A stretch of 64,000 nucleotides of DNA from Microbacterium aurugineum (GCF_023101205.1 NZ_CP078078.1:3295411-3359410); one strand, 5' to 3'; counted from the stretch's first letter, positions 9,582 to 18,933 are shown. Notes: a model not told the origin generated them from the letters alone. A program made the numbers and translations.

Positions 9582-9594
9582 CTTCTCCCGCCGT

Positions 9595-9651
9595 TCGAAT
9601 CGCGTGAATGGTTCGATCCCGGGGCCGTATCGAGCCCGTTGCGCGATTCGA
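9595..9651. terminator. Nested hairpin after the MMPL gene
   Basis: Outer arms TCGAATCGCG (9595-9604) and CGCGATTCGA (9642-9651) enclose an inner stem GGTTCGAT (9610-9617) with ATCGAGCC (9629-9636, one G-T pair). It follows the MMPL stop by 14 bases. There is no U-tract, which is usual for actinobacterial terminators. Confidence 0.5.
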
Positions 9652-9673
9652 GCCGAGGGCAGCCCCCGGTGCC

Positions 9674-9679
9674 TAGAGT
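9674..9679 (+). promoter_or_regulatory. Leaderless promoter -10 (TAGAGT) of the DksA-like gene
   Basis: TAGAGT is followed by only six bases before ATG 9686, and no ribosome site exists. Transcription would start at or beside the ATG. Confidence 0.55.
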
Positions 9680-9685
9680 GGTCGA

Positions 9686-10036
9686 ATGACCGCCGACGCC
9701 CGTGATCGCCTGCTCGCACTGCGCGCTCGGGCCGAGGCGCGCGTGCAGGCCACCGCTGCGACGCTCGACGAGCTCACGCACGACCGTGAGGGCTCCAACG
9801 ACGACGACGAGCACGACCCCGAGGGCGTCACCCTGTCGTCGGAGTGGTCGCGCCTGACCGGACTCGCCGAGGCCGCGGCATCCGAACTCCGGCAGGTCGA
9901 AGACGCGCTGGCCCGGGTGGATGCCGGAACCTACGGCCTCTGCGCGAACTGCGGACGCCCCATCCCCGCGGGCCGCCTCGAGGCACGGCCCTTCGCCGAG
10001 TACTGCGTCGCCTGCGCCGAGAAACTCGGAGGCTAG
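9686..10036 (+). CDS. DksA/TraR-type C4 zinc-finger protein
   Basis: 116 residues. An N-terminal helical part (two helices rich in Arg/Ala/Glu with an acidic NDDDEHD turn, about 37-43) leads into a C-terminal four-cysteine zinc finger, CANCGRPI followed by YCVACAEK (residues about 92-114), the DksA/TraR signature. Such proteins bind RNA polymerase through the secondary channel or act as general modulators. The actinobacterial members are shorter than E. coli DksA and their role is poorly known. The gene seems to be expressed from a leaderless message. Confidence 0.88.
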   Translation: MTADARDRLLALRARAEARVQATAATLDELTHDREGSNDDDEHDPEGVTLSSEWSRLTGLAEAAASELRQVEDALARVDAGTYGLCANCGRPIPAGRLEARPFAEYCVACAEKLGG

Positions 10037-10061
10037 CCCTGACGTGCGCGGCGATCCCGAG

Positions 10062-10067
10062 TAGCAT
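10062..10067 (+). promoter_or_regulatory. Leaderless promoter -10 (TAGCAT) of the VOC gene
   Basis: TAGCAT is followed by six bases and then ATG 10074, the same geometry as at 9674. No Shine-Dalgarno sequence precedes the ATG. Confidence 0.5.
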
Positions 10068-10073
10068 CCCGTC

Positions 10074-10511
10074 ATGCCCATCACCCTCGAGAACGTCGGC
10101 ATCGCGGTCCGCGACCTGGAAGCCACCATCTCCTTCTTCACCGACCTCGGTCTCACCGTGCTCGGCCGCGACGAAGTCAGCGGAGAGTGGGCGGCGACCG
10201 CCGTCGGGCTCGACGGCAACCACGCCAAGATCGCGGTACTGCAGACACCGGACGGACGCGGCCAGATCGAGCTTTTCGAGTACATCCATCCCGATGCGAT
10301 CGAGACGGACCCGACGCTTCCGAACGAGATCGGGATGCACCGTATCGCGTTCTCCGTCGACGACATCGACGAGTCCCTCGCCATCGCCGCCCGCCACGGA
10401 TTCCACCCGCTCCGCGGCGTCGCGACATATCAGGACCTCTACAAGCTCACGTACCTGCGCGGCCCGAGCGGCATCCTCGTGATGTTCGCGCAAGACCTCA
10501 CGAAGAGCTGA
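10074..10511 (+). CDS. VOC/glyoxalase-superfamily protein
   Basis: 145 residues with two beta-alpha-beta-beta-beta modules: the first starts ITLENVGIAVRDLEATISFF, the second HRIAFSVDDIDESLAIAARHGF. Possible metal ligands are His-like positions at each module start and the glutamate in IELFEY; the C-terminal LTYLRGPSGILVMFAQDL is typical of lactoylglutathione-lyase or dioxygenase-like members. The reaction is unknown, and members of this fold include glyoxalases, epimerases and antibiotic-binding proteins. It stands alone between two regulatory hairpins. Confidence 0.85.
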   Translation: MPITLENVGIAVRDLEATISFFTDLGLTVLGRDEVSGEWAATAVGLDGNHAKIAVLQTPDGRGQIELFEYIHPDAIETDPTLPNEIGMHRIAFSVDDIDESLAIAARHGFHPLRGVATYQDLYKLTYLRGPSGILVMFAQDLTKS

Positions 10512-10521
10512 CCGCGGCCGT

Positions 10522-10577
10522 TGCGGGATCAAAACCGCACCGGCAACCCCCGGCGGAGGCGCGTTCTCGATCCCGCA
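10522..10577. terminator. Imperfect hairpin between convergent genes
   Basis: TGCGGGATC (10522-10530) pairs with GATCCCGCA (10569-10577), and the inner flanks AAAACCGC and GCGTTCTC continue the match imperfectly. It lies between the VOC gene and the convergent tetR, so it can end both. The same TGCGGGATC arm recurs at 28652. Confidence 0.55.
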
Positions 10578-10591
10578 CCGAGGCGCTCACG

Positions 10592-11221
10592 TCAGGCAGC
10601 GACCATCCCGCGCCAGATCACCTCGATCGCGGCGCGCATCCGCTCGACCACCGCAGGATCGCTGACCCGGTCGCCGCGCACGACGAGCTGGTAGTACGCG
10701 ACACCTGCGATGGCGTCGAAGCAGGCCTCCACATCGAGGTCGGCCCGCAGCTCGCCCCGCGCGATGCCCGTCCGTAGCGCGTTCTGCAGCGGTACCCGGC
10801 GCCGCGAGACATGCGACTGCCAATACGTTTTCTGCAGCGCACGATCGGCCATCACCAGACGGATGCGCTGCCGGAATCGCGCCTCGGAGTAGCCGGGGGC
10901 CGAGGGCGCCACACCGTCGGCCCCGAGCCCGAGCCCCGCGAGCAGGATCTCGTGCAGATCGGCATCGACCGGGTACTCCGGCGGCACCTCGCGCCCGACG
11001 TCGAGCGCGGCGGCGATCAGCAGCGTCAGAGAGGGCCAGCGTCGGTACAGCGCCGCCCGACTCACTCCGCTGCGGGCGACCACACGCGACACCGTGACCT
11101 CCTCGCCCGCATCGATGATCTCGAGCGTCGCCGTGACGATCTGCCCATCGATCTCCTCGTCACGCGGTCGACCGGGGCGGCGGCCGACCGCAGCCCCGGC
11201 TTTCCTCTCCAGGACGGTCAC
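10592..11221 (-). CDS. TetR-family regulator, last gene of the phn operon
   Basis: 209 residues. A basic N-terminal tail (RRPGRPRDEEID) precedes the helix-turn-helix (VTVSRVVARSGVSRAALYRRW, about residues 42-62); the rest is a helical sensor domain. It starts at GTG 11221, overlapping the phosphatase stop by four bases, so it is made together with the importer and phosphatase. The most likely role is feedback control of this operon through the palindrome at 14673-14700. The inducer would be the imported compound or its product (inference). Confidence 0.88.
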   Translation of the reverse strand: MTVLERKAGAAVGRRPGRPRDEEIDGQIVTATLEIIDAGEEVTVSRVVARSGVSRAALYRRWPSLTLLIAAALDVGREVPPEYPVDADLHEILLAGLGLGADGVAPSAPGYSEARFRQRIRLVMADRALQKTYWQSHVSRRRVPLQNALRTGIARGELRADLDVEACFDAIAGVAYYQLVVRGDRVSDPAVVERMRAAIEVIWRGMVAA

Positions 11222-11985
11222 GTGGCCAGGGCCTTGGCACGGAGTCGGGCGATCGTGGCATCGGAGAGTCCCGCGGCGCGCAGCGGCGTCAGCGGGTCAC
11301 CGTGCTGCGCGCGGAGGGTGTCCAGCAGACTGCGCATCGACACGTCCATCGAGCCCTCCAACAACGACGACGACTTCTCGAGGGCATCGGCGTCGAAGCC
11401 GAGTGCCTTCCACATCGCCCCCATCACCGGGGCCGTGCGCGCCATGATTGCGACCATGTTGTCGCCGGTGCGCGCGTAGTCCGCGACGATGTCGTCGTCG
11501 GCCGCGCCGAGCACGAGCAGCAGCATGGCCGCGAGCACACCGGTGCGGTCTCGGCCGGCGGCGCAGTGGAAGGCGACCGCACCGGGCGTGTGCGCGATCA
11601 CGGTGAGCGCGATCACCAGCTGGGGCGCCGCGCTCTCGGCCATGCGCTGATACATGAGTCCCATCGCCTCGTCCGTGAGCGCCGGCTGCTCGCGATCCAT
11701 CGTCTCCCCGACGTCCGCGATGAGCGGCAGGTGGTGGTACGCGACCGGATGCGCGCCGAGCGGGCCACGGCCGGTGAGGGAAGCCTCCCGCGGCGAGCGC
11801 AGATCGATGATCGCGGTGAGCCCACGATCGATGAGCTGGTCCGCGGCCTGCGGGGTCACGTAGGCGAGGTCGTCGGCGCGGATGGCGACCCCCTCACGGA
11901 GCACACCGCCGTCGATCGCGATGCCTCCGAGATCGCGCAGGTTGACCGGGGCGCTGAGGACGAGGTCGGTGTCGATGAGGGTCAT
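11218..11985 (-). CDS. Tyrosine-phosphatase-fold (Y_phosphatase3, MptpB-like) phosphatase
   Basis: 255 residues, cytoplasmic (no signal). The N-terminal NLRDLGG block (15-21) and the P-loop HCAAGRDRTG (140-149, nucleophile Cys141) match the PF13350 family, whose HCxxGK/RDR loop is typical of MptpB/LipA phosphatases that act on phosphoinositides and phosphopeptides. ATG 11985 has GAAGGAG seven bases ahead; the frame extends upstream but without support. It overlaps phnE by four bases and tetR by four bases. The context suggests that it dephosphorylates the imported compound rather than protein tyrosine, which is an inference. Confidence 0.88.
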   Translation of the reverse strand: MTLIDTDLVLSAPVNLRDLGGIAIDGGVLREGVAIRADDLAYVTPQAADQLIDRGLTAIIDLRSPREASLTGRGPLGAHPVAYHHLPLIADVGETMDREQPALTDEAMGLMYQRMAESAAPQLVIALTVIAHTPGAVAFHCAAGRDRTGVLAAMLLLVLGAADDDIVADYARTGDNMVAIMARTAPVMGAMWKALGFDADALEKSSSLLEGSMDVSMRSLLDTLRAQHGDPLTPLRAAGLSDATIARLRAKALAT

Positions 11986-12869
11986 GTGATTCTCCTTCGG
12001 ATGAGGGCGCTGCCCTGGTCGATCACCGTGACGAGCACGATGATGCAGATGATGATGGCGCTGAGGTGGCCGTAGTCGTACATGCGCATGGCCGTGGTCA
12101 GTTCGAGTCCGATGCCTCCGGCGCCGACGAGTCCGAGGATGGTCGCGCCGCGCACGTTCCCCTCGAACAGCAGCAGCGTGTAGGAGGTGAGCAGGGGCGC
12201 GGCCTGCGGCAGGACGCCGTACTGGATGACCTGCCGCTTCGAGGCGCCGACCGCTTCCATGGCGACCACCGGTCCGCGGTCGACCTGCTCCATCGCCTCG
12301 GCGAAGATCTTGCCGATCGACCCGATGGAACCGAGCGTCATGGCCAGGATTCCCGCGAACGGACCCAGCCCGACAGCCGAGACGAACATGAGCGCGAACA
12401 CCAGGTCGGGGACCGAGCGGATGATGTTCATCACCCAGCGTGTGGGGTAGTACAGCCACCTGGGCGCGAGGGTCGACGTGGCTCCGAACGCGATGATCAG
12501 CGAGAGGACCGCACCGAGGACCGTGCCGACCACGGCCATCTGGAACGTCTCCAGCAGGAGGGCGAGGATGGTGCCGATCTTCGAGAAGTCAGGCGGGAAC
12601 AGGCGCGACAGGAACTCGCCCATGTTGACCGCGCCCTCACCGAGTTTCACGAAGTTGAACTGGGCGCCGTTGAACGACCAGATCAGCAGCAGGACGGCGA
12701 CCGGCAGCCCGATCAGGAAGCGGGCGCGCGGCACCCGGAACGCCGCTTCGAGGCGGGCGCGCTCCGCCGGGTCGAGGTGCGGACGGTCGGTCCGGTCGGT
12801 GCGGTCGGTGCGGTCGGTGCGGTCGGTGCGGGGTGTACCGGGTGTGCGGGGCTCAGTGGTCGTCGTCAT
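11982..12869 (-). CDS. phnE: Phosphonate/organophosphate-type ABC permease PhnE
   Basis: 295 residues. Inner-membrane permease with about six helices and the EAA loop (VAMEAVGASKRQVIQYGVLP). The block QMAVVGTVLGAVLSLIIAFG is typical of PhnE. The N-terminal cytoplasmic tail is odd: a TDR repeat (about residues 15-27) encoded by five 9-bp units. The ATG at 12869 overlaps the end of phnC by 17 bases; frames further upstream are shadows of phnC. With PhnD and PhnC it forms a phosphonate, phosphite or phosphate-ester importer; the true substrate is not readable. Confidence 0.9.
   Translation of the reverse strand: MTTTTEPRTPGTPRTDRTDRTDRTDRTDRPHLDPAERARLEAAFRVPRARFLIGLPVAVLLLIWSFNGAQFNFVKLGEGAVNMGEFLSRLFPPDFSKIGTILALLLETFQMAVVGTVLGAVLSLIIAFGATSTLAPRWLYYPTRWVMNIIRSVPDLVFALMFVSAVGLGPFAGILAMTLGSIGSIGKIFAEAMEQVDRGPVVAMEAVGASKRQVIQYGVLPQAAPLLTSYTLLLFEGNVRGATILGLVGAGGIGLELTTAMRMYDYGHLSAIIICIIVLVTVIDQGSALIRRRIT
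12784..12828 (-). repeat. Five 9-bp tandem units inside phnE
   Basis: CGGTCGGTG (first unit CGGTCGGTC) is repeated five times without interruption and encodes Thr-Asp-Arg repeats in the PhnE N-terminal tail. Copy-number changes would keep the frame and only alter tail length. Confidence 0.8.
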
Positions 12870-13749
12870 CGCCGTGCTCCTCGTCGTCGTACAGGGCTTC
12901 CAACGCCGCGGCATCCAGCCCCGAGGTCGCCCCGGACACGAGCATCTCGCCGTGGCGCAGTCCCACGATCCGGTCGCTGTGCGCGAGGGCGAGGGGCAGC
13001 ACGTGCAGGCTGACCAGCACCGGGATGCCGTCCTGCGTCGCGATCTCCCGCAGCAGGTCGAGCACCGAGCCGGCGAGCCGGGGGTCGAGCGAGGCGACCG
13101 GTTCATCGGCCAGGATCACCGTGGGCTGCTGCATGAGCGCTCGGGCGATCGCGACGCGCTGCTGTTGCCCGCCCGAGAGCGAGCGCGCGGGAGCGGATGC
13201 CTTGTGGGCGATGCCGACCCGATCGAGGAGTTCGAGCGCCCGTCGGCGATGGGCCCCGGTGAAACCGCCGGCGAGGTTGATCGGTCCCGCGCCGTGCAGT
13301 GCCCCCGTGAGCACGTTCGTCATCACGCTGAGCCGCGGGATCAGGTTGAACTGCTGGAACACCTGGCCGACCCCCGAGCGGAGGGTGCGCAGTTCGCCGC
13401 GACCGAGGTTCGTGACGTCATGGCCCGCGACCCGCACTGTGCCGGCCGAAATCGGGGCGAACCCGGTGAGGCTGCGCATGAGTGTCGACTTGCCCGAACC
13501 CGACGCACCGAGCAGGGCGACCATCTCGCCGGGGAACAGGTCGAGGTCGACTCCGCGGAGCACCGTCGTCGTGTCATACGCGACTCGCAGGCCGCGCACC
13601 GTGACGACGGGCCCTTCGGCGCGGGCGTCGGTGCCGAAACGCAGATCAGTTGCGCGCGCCTGGGCGTGTCGATCCGCAACACGCCCGTCGGCGGCGGAAC
13701 CCTCTCCGTGTGTGCCGCGCACCCGCGCGGCCGGGGCGGCCACCGTCAC
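12853..13749 (-). CDS. phnC: Phosphonate-type ABC ATP-binding protein PhnC
   Basis: 298 residues. Walker A GASGSGKST, Q-loop FQQFNLIPRLSV, signature LSGGQQQRV and Walker B VILADEP with SLDP and switch histidine SLHVLPLA. These blocks match PhnC. The GTG at 13749 overlaps the phnD stop (GTGA). An extra N-terminal stretch of about 45 residues precedes the ABC domain (VTVRGLRV), so an internal start is possible. The C-terminus ends in an unusual acidic/His run (DDEEHGDDDDH). It powers uptake with PhnE. Confidence 0.92.
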   Translation of the reverse strand: MTVAAPAARVRGTHGEGSAADGRVADRHAQARATDLRFGTDARAEGPVVTVRGLRVAYDTTTVLRGVDLDLFPGEMVALLGASGSGKSTLMRSLTGFAPISAGTVRVAGHDVTNLGRGELRTLRSGVGQVFQQFNLIPRLSVMTNVLTGALHGAGPINLAGGFTGAHRRRALELLDRVGIAHKASAPARSLSGGQQQRVAIARALMQQPTVILADEPVASLDPRLAGSVLDLLREIATQDGIPVLVSLHVLPLALAHSDRIVGLRHGEMLVSGATSGLDAAALEALYDDEEHGDDDDH

Positions 13750-14648
13750 TTCAGGTCCTCGAGCTCGACACCCGCAACCGCGGCGATCTCGGCGAACGAG
13801 GTGAAGGCGGAGGCCTTCGGGTCGACGGTCTGCGGGGCGGCGGCGAAAGCCCCGTACGCGCCCAGACGCTCGGCGTTGGCGGGCGAGAACACCTCGGCGA
13901 TGCCGTCCTGGATGACCTTGCGCGTCTCGGCGTCCAGGGACGGACGACCCAGAACGGCTCCCTGGATGTCCATCGCAGGGCTCTCGCCGACCGCGCGCCA
14001 CTCGCCATCCGCGAAGGGGAACATCGGCGCACCGAGTTCGGTGAGCATGATGGCGGTGCACGCGGCATCCACCTGCCCCTGCTCGAGTGCGGCGAAGCTG
14101 CCCTCATGTCCGCCCGCGAAGATCGCCTCGTAGTCGGTGCCCTGCTCGAGTCCCGCTTCGTGCAGCATGTACACGGGCATGAAGTAGCCGGAGCTGGAGG
14201 CCTGGTCGGCGAAGGCGACGGTCGCACCCTCGAGATCCTCGACGGTCTGGATGGGCGAGTCCTCCCGCACCACGCAGGTCGAGACCGGCTTGCCGTCGCC
14301 CTCGAACGCGACCAGCGCATCCACCTCACCCGTGTTCACGGCGAGTGCGGACGGGAAACCGCTCATGATGCCGATGTCGACGTGGTCGGCGCGGATGGCC
14401 TCGACGACGCTGAGGTAGTCGGGCACATCGGTGATCTCGACCGTGCGACCGGTGGCCTCTTCCAGCAGCTCGGCGAACACCTCGATCGGGTTCTCGGCGG
14501 TGGGGTCGTCTCCGACCGGGATCGTGGCGATCGTGAGAGGGGCGTCGGGATCGGCGGGTGCGGCCTCGGCGGTCGAGCCCTGGCAGGCGGTGAGGGTGAG
14601 GGCGGCCACGCCCAGGAGGCCGACGACGGGCAGGGTGAAGCGGCGCAT
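13746..14648 (-). CDS. phnD: Phosphonate/organophosphate-binding lipoprotein PhnD
   Basis: 300 residues. Lipoprotein signal ending TLTAC (Cys22), then a PhnD-family fold: LTIATIPVGDDPTAE, DVPDYLSVVEAIRADHVDIG, and ATVAFADQASSSGYFMPVYM with the Ser-rich anion-binding loop, then EQGQVDAACTAIM. It captures the phosphorus compound outside the cell. First gene of a five-gene unit (phnD, phnC, phnE, phosphatase, tetR) in which every junction overlaps. The ATG at 14648 has a GAAAGG site. An operator-like palindrome lies 25-52 bases upstream. Confidence 0.92.
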   Translation of the reverse strand: MRRFTLPVVGLLGVAALTLTACQGSTAEAAPADPDAPLTIATIPVGDDPTAENPIEVFAELLEEATGRTVEITDVPDYLSVVEAIRADHVDIGIMSGFPSALAVNTGEVDALVAFEGDGKPVSTCVVREDSPIQTVEDLEGATVAFADQASSSGYFMPVYMLHEAGLEQGTDYEAIFAGGHEGSFAALEQGQVDAACTAIMLTELGAPMFPFADGEWRAVGESPAMDIQGAVLGRPSLDAETRKVIQDGIAEVFSPANAERLGAYGAFAAAPQTVDPKASAFTSFAEIAAVAGVELEDLK

Positions 14649-14672
14649 GATGACCTTTCGGGAGGGAGATGC

Positions 14673-14700
14673 CTCGGAATTCCGAGAACATCGGTATTCC
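14673..14700. promoter_or_regulatory. Operator-like palindromes upstream of phnD
   Basis: CTCGGAATTCCGAG (14673-14686) is a perfect 14-bp palindrome. GGAATTCCGA (14676-14685) also pairs with TCGGTATTCC (14691-14700) with one mismatch, giving a larger nested dyad. It sits just upstream of phnD and is the natural candidate site for the TetR encoded at the end of the operon. Confidence 0.6.
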
Positions 14701-14797
14701 AACTCCCGAAGGTGACGGGCAATTACGAGACCGCCGTACTCCGAAAGGAACGATTCGTGAACGGCTGGTGTCGGCCGGTCGGCGTGCAGCGATCCGC

Positions 14798-15883
14798 TCA
14801 GACGGTGGCGACGGCCTCCGCGATCGCCGCACCCAAGTCCGTCGTCGTGGCCGTGCCGCCGAGGTCCGGCGTGAACGGCGCCGCATCCGCGCCACGAGCC
14901 AGCACGTCTTCGATCCCGGCGAGCACGGCGGCTCCGGCCTCCGGATATCCGAGGTGGTCGAGCATCATCGCGCCGCACCAGATCTGGCCGATCGGGTTGG
15001 CGATGCCCTGGCCCGCGATGTCGGGCGCGGAGCCGTGCACCGGTTCGAAGAGGCTGGGGAAGACCCCTTCGGGGTTGATGTTGGCGCTCGGGGCGATGCC
15101 GATCGTGCCGGTGCAGGCGGGTCCGAGGTCGGACAGGATGTCGCCGAAGAGGTTGCTGGCCACGACCACGTCGAACCAGTCGGGGTGCAGCACGAAGTTC
15201 GCGGTGAGGATGTCGATGTGGAACTGGTCGCGGCGCACGTCGGGGTAGTCGGCACCCACCGCGGCCACCCGCTCGTCCCAGTACGGCATCGAGATCGAGA
15301 TGCCGTTGCTCTTGGTCGCCGAGGTCAGGTGCTTCGCCTCGCGGCGCTGCGCCAGGTCGTACGCGTAGCGCAGCACCCGGTCGACGCCGGTGCGGGTCAT
15401 CACGGTCTCCTGCAGCACGAACTCACGGTCGGCGCCCTCGAACATGCGTCCGCCGATCGAGGAGTACTCGCCCTCGGTGTTCTCGCGCACGACGTAGAAG
15501 TCGATGTCTCCGGGGGCGCGTCCGGCGAGCGGGGAGACCACCCCGGGCATGAGCCGGACCGGGCGCAGGTTCACGTACTGGTCGAACGCCCGGCGGAACT
15601 GGATCAGGCTCCCCCACAGGGACACATGGTCGGGCACCACATCGGGCCAGCCGACCGCGCCGAAGAAGATCGCGTCGAATTCGCGCAGAGTCTCGAACCA
15701 GTCGTCCGGCAGCATCTGCCCGTGCTGTTGCCAGTACGCGGCACTCGCGAAGTCGAACTCCTCGAACTCGAGGGCGATGTCGAAGCGGGCGGCCGCGGTT
15801 CGCAGCACCCGCAGCCCCTCGGGCATGACCTCGGGGCCGATGCCGTCTCCGGCGATCACGGCGATGCGGTGCGTGGTCGTCAT
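14798..15883 (-). CDS. ttuC: Tartrate dehydrogenase/decarboxylase-like beta-decarboxylating dehydrogenase
   Basis: 361 residues. Member of the isocitrate/isopropylmalate dehydrogenase family: N-terminal IAVIAGDGIGPEVM, then GAVGWPDVVPDHVSLWG and LRPVRLMPG, FYVVRENTEGEYSSIGG, the catalytic Tyr region VLRYAYDLAQRR and Lys in TSATKSNGI, and metal aspartates in ASNLFGDILSDLGP. The WPDV, H-V-S-L-W-G and ENTEGEYS pattern fits TtuC/DmlA (tartrate or D-malate) better than LeuB. NAD-dependent, cytoplasmic. ATG 15883 with GGAAGGA eight bases ahead. It is separated from phnD by 149 bases and the operator, so it is probably a single-gene unit. Confidence 0.85.
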   Translation of the reverse strand: MTTTHRIAVIAGDGIGPEVMPEGLRVLRTAAARFDIALEFEEFDFASAAYWQQHGQMLPDDWFETLREFDAIFFGAVGWPDVVPDHVSLWGSLIQFRRAFDQYVNLRPVRLMPGVVSPLAGRAPGDIDFYVVRENTEGEYSSIGGRMFEGADREFVLQETVMTRTGVDRVLRYAYDLAQRREAKHLTSATKSNGISISMPYWDERVAAVGADYPDVRRDQFHIDILTANFVLHPDWFDVVVASNLFGDILSDLGPACTGTIGIAPSANINPEGVFPSLFEPVHGSAPDIAGQGIANPIGQIWCGAMMLDHLGYPEAGAAVLAGIEDVLARGADAAPFTPDLGGTATTTDLGAAIAEAVATV

Positions 15884-15913
15884 GGGTGGTTCCTTCCGGG
15901 ACATCCCCTCTGC

Positions 15914-15969
15914 TCCGGTCGCGATATGTCACCTGATTCGGTCTTTTCGGGTGACATATCGCGACCGGA
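15914..15969. terminator. 20-bp perfect-stem hairpin between oppF and ttuC
   Basis: The arm at 15914-15933 is exactly complementary to 15950-15969, with a 16-base loop. It lies 36 bases after the oppF stop and 31 bases before the ttuC start. It could be the opp terminator, but it also overlaps the likely ttuC promoter region, so an operator role is possible. Confidence 0.55.
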
Positions 15970-16004
15970 ACACACGGGGGTGGAGATGAGAGGTGGGGGC
16001 GGGG

Positions 16005-17026
16005 TCAGAGGACGTCGCGCTCGGCGGGGTGGTGGCAGGCGACGCGATGCGTGCTGCCGGGGGCGACGAGTGCGGGCTCCACGAGCGGCGGCACGACCTC
16101 GGCGCAGATCTCGGTGGCCTTCCAGCAGCGGGTGCGGAAGCGGCATCCGCTCGGCGGCGACACCGGGCTCGGCACGTCACCGGTGAGCACGATGCGCTCG
16201 CGTGCCCGCTCGGCTCGGGGATCGGGCACCGGGATGGCCGACAGCAGCGCCTGCGTGTACGGATGCAGCGGCCGCTCGTACAGCTCGTCGACGGGTCCTT
16301 CCTCGACGAGTCGGCCGAGGTACATGACCCCGACCCGGTCGCTCAGGTGCCGCACCACGGAGAGGTCGTGCGCGATGAAGAGGTACGTGAGCCCGAGGTC
16401 GCGCTGCAGATCGTCGAGCAGGTTGAGCACGCCCGCCTGCACGCTGACGTCGAGCGCACTGACCGGCTCGTCGAGCACGATCACCTCGGGTTCCACGGCG
16501 AGCGCCCTGGCGATGCCGATCCGCTGCCGCTGTCCGCCCGAGAACTCATGGGGGAAGCGGTCGGCGTGCGCGGGATCGAGCCCGACCTGCGCGAGGAGTT
16601 CTTCGACGCGGCGGTCGTGGTCCCCACGGTGCAGCCCGTGGATCACGAGCGGTTCGGTGAGGGTCGCCCGCACCGACTTGCGCGGGTTCAGCGAGGCGTA
16701 CGGGTCTTGGAACACGAACTGCACGCGGCGACGCAGGGCCCGCAGGCGCGTCCCCTCGACCCGGGTGATGTCGTCCTCGCCGAGACGGATCGACCCGCCG
16801 TCGCTGGACTGCAGACGGGCGACGCTGCGTCCGAGGGAAGACTTGCCGCATCCGGACTCGCCCACGAGCCCGAAGGTCTGCCCGCCCTCGATCGACAGAC
16901 TCACCTCCGACACGGCCTGCACCACGTCACGGGTCCGACCGAACAGGCCACCGCCGACGCGGTACTCCTTGACGAGGTCCTGCACGGTGAGGCCCGCGCT
17001 GCGGACCGGGACGCTGAGGGGCGCGC

Positions 17027-17030
<4 letters not shown>
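16005..17030 (-). CDS. oppF: Oligopeptide ABC transporter ATP-binding protein (OppF-type)
   Basis: 341 residues. Complete ABC ATPase: Walker [11 protein letters not shown]-loop [11 protein letters not shown], signature SGGQRQRI, Walker B VIVLDEP, switch AHDLSVV. The C-terminal extension carries the oligopeptide/dipeptide transporter signature with [14 protein letters not shown] 17030 overlaps the oppD stop (ATGA). It pairs with OppD as the motor of the importer. Last gene of the five-gene opp unit. Confidence 0.93.
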
Positions 17031-18030
<1,000 letters not shown>

Positions 18031-18034
<4 letters not shown>

Positions 18035-18933
18035 AGGTTCTTCCCCTGCGGGTCGAGCGCATCGCGCAGTCCGTCGCCGATGAAGTTCACGCACAGCACC
18101 GTCACGAGGATGAACAGTCCGGGGAAGTACAGCAGGTACACCTGGGGGGTTCCGACGTAGCCGGCGGCCTGGCTCAGCATCGAACCCCAGCTGGTCTGCG
18201 GCGGCTGCACCCCGAAGCCGAGGAAGCTGAGCGTCGACTCGGCGATGATCGAGGAGGCCACGGCCAGACTCATCGCGACGGCGATCACGCCCGCGAGGTT
18301 CGGAAGCAGGTGCGAGATGACGATGCGCGGGCCCGACGCGCCGATGCCCCTGGCCGCGTCGATGAAGTCCTTCTCCCGCAGCGAGAGCACCTGCGCGCGG
18401 ACGACGCGGGCGATGTACGTCCACCCCAGCGCCGTGAGCGCGAACACGATCGTCGTGGGTGACGGCCCGAGTCCCTGCAGGATCACAGCGAGCAGCGCGA
18501 TCGCCGGGACGATCAGGAACAGGTCGGTGATGCGCATGAGCAGTTCGCCGATCCAGCCGCCGACGTAGCCGGCGATCGCCCCGACCGCCGTGCCGACGAG
18601 CGTGGCGAGCAACGCGACCGCCAGCCCGATCGCGAGGGACACCTGACCGGCGAAGAGGATCTCACTGAAGTAGTCGCGCCCGAGCTCGTCGGTTCCGAGC
18701 CAGTGCTCCGCCGACGGCGGCGTGGGTCCGAGCAGCAGGTCCTGCTGTCCCTGCGCATACGGCGCGATCAGACCGGCGCCGAAGCACGCGATCACCAGGA
18801 CCACGAGGACCACCAGGCTCACGACGCCGAGCCGGTGCCGCAGGAAGCCCTTCAGCAGCTGGCGGGTGGGAGCCTTCTGGGGGTCCTGCTCGGTGAGCAG
18901 CTCCTCGCTCCCGGCGATGCCTGCACCACTCAT
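18031..18933 (-). CDS. oppC: Oligopeptide ABC transporter permease (OppC-type)
   Basis: 300 residues. N-terminal cytoplasmic tail, first helix (about 37-60), the HWLGTDELGRDYFSEIL block that defines OppC/DppC permeases, then five more helices with the EAA loop DAARGIGASGPRIVISHLLPN. ATG 18933 overlaps the oppB stop by ATGA. It forms the membrane channel with OppB. Confidence 0.93.

Noticed and set aside
9595..9651. tRNA gene (GGTTCGATCCC resembles a T-loop)
   Set aside because: No acceptor stem, anticodon arm or D-arm can be formed; the sequence makes a simple nested hairpin.
7041..9719. 892-codon minus-strand frame over the MMPL gene
   Set aside because: Composition is Asp/His/Arg/Glu-rich as in antisense shadows; the plus-strand frame encodes a clear MMPL protein.
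10592..14648. Classical C-P lyase (phnGHIJKLM) phosphonate operon
   Set aside because: Only the importer genes are present; the catabolic genes are absent and replaced by a phosphatase.
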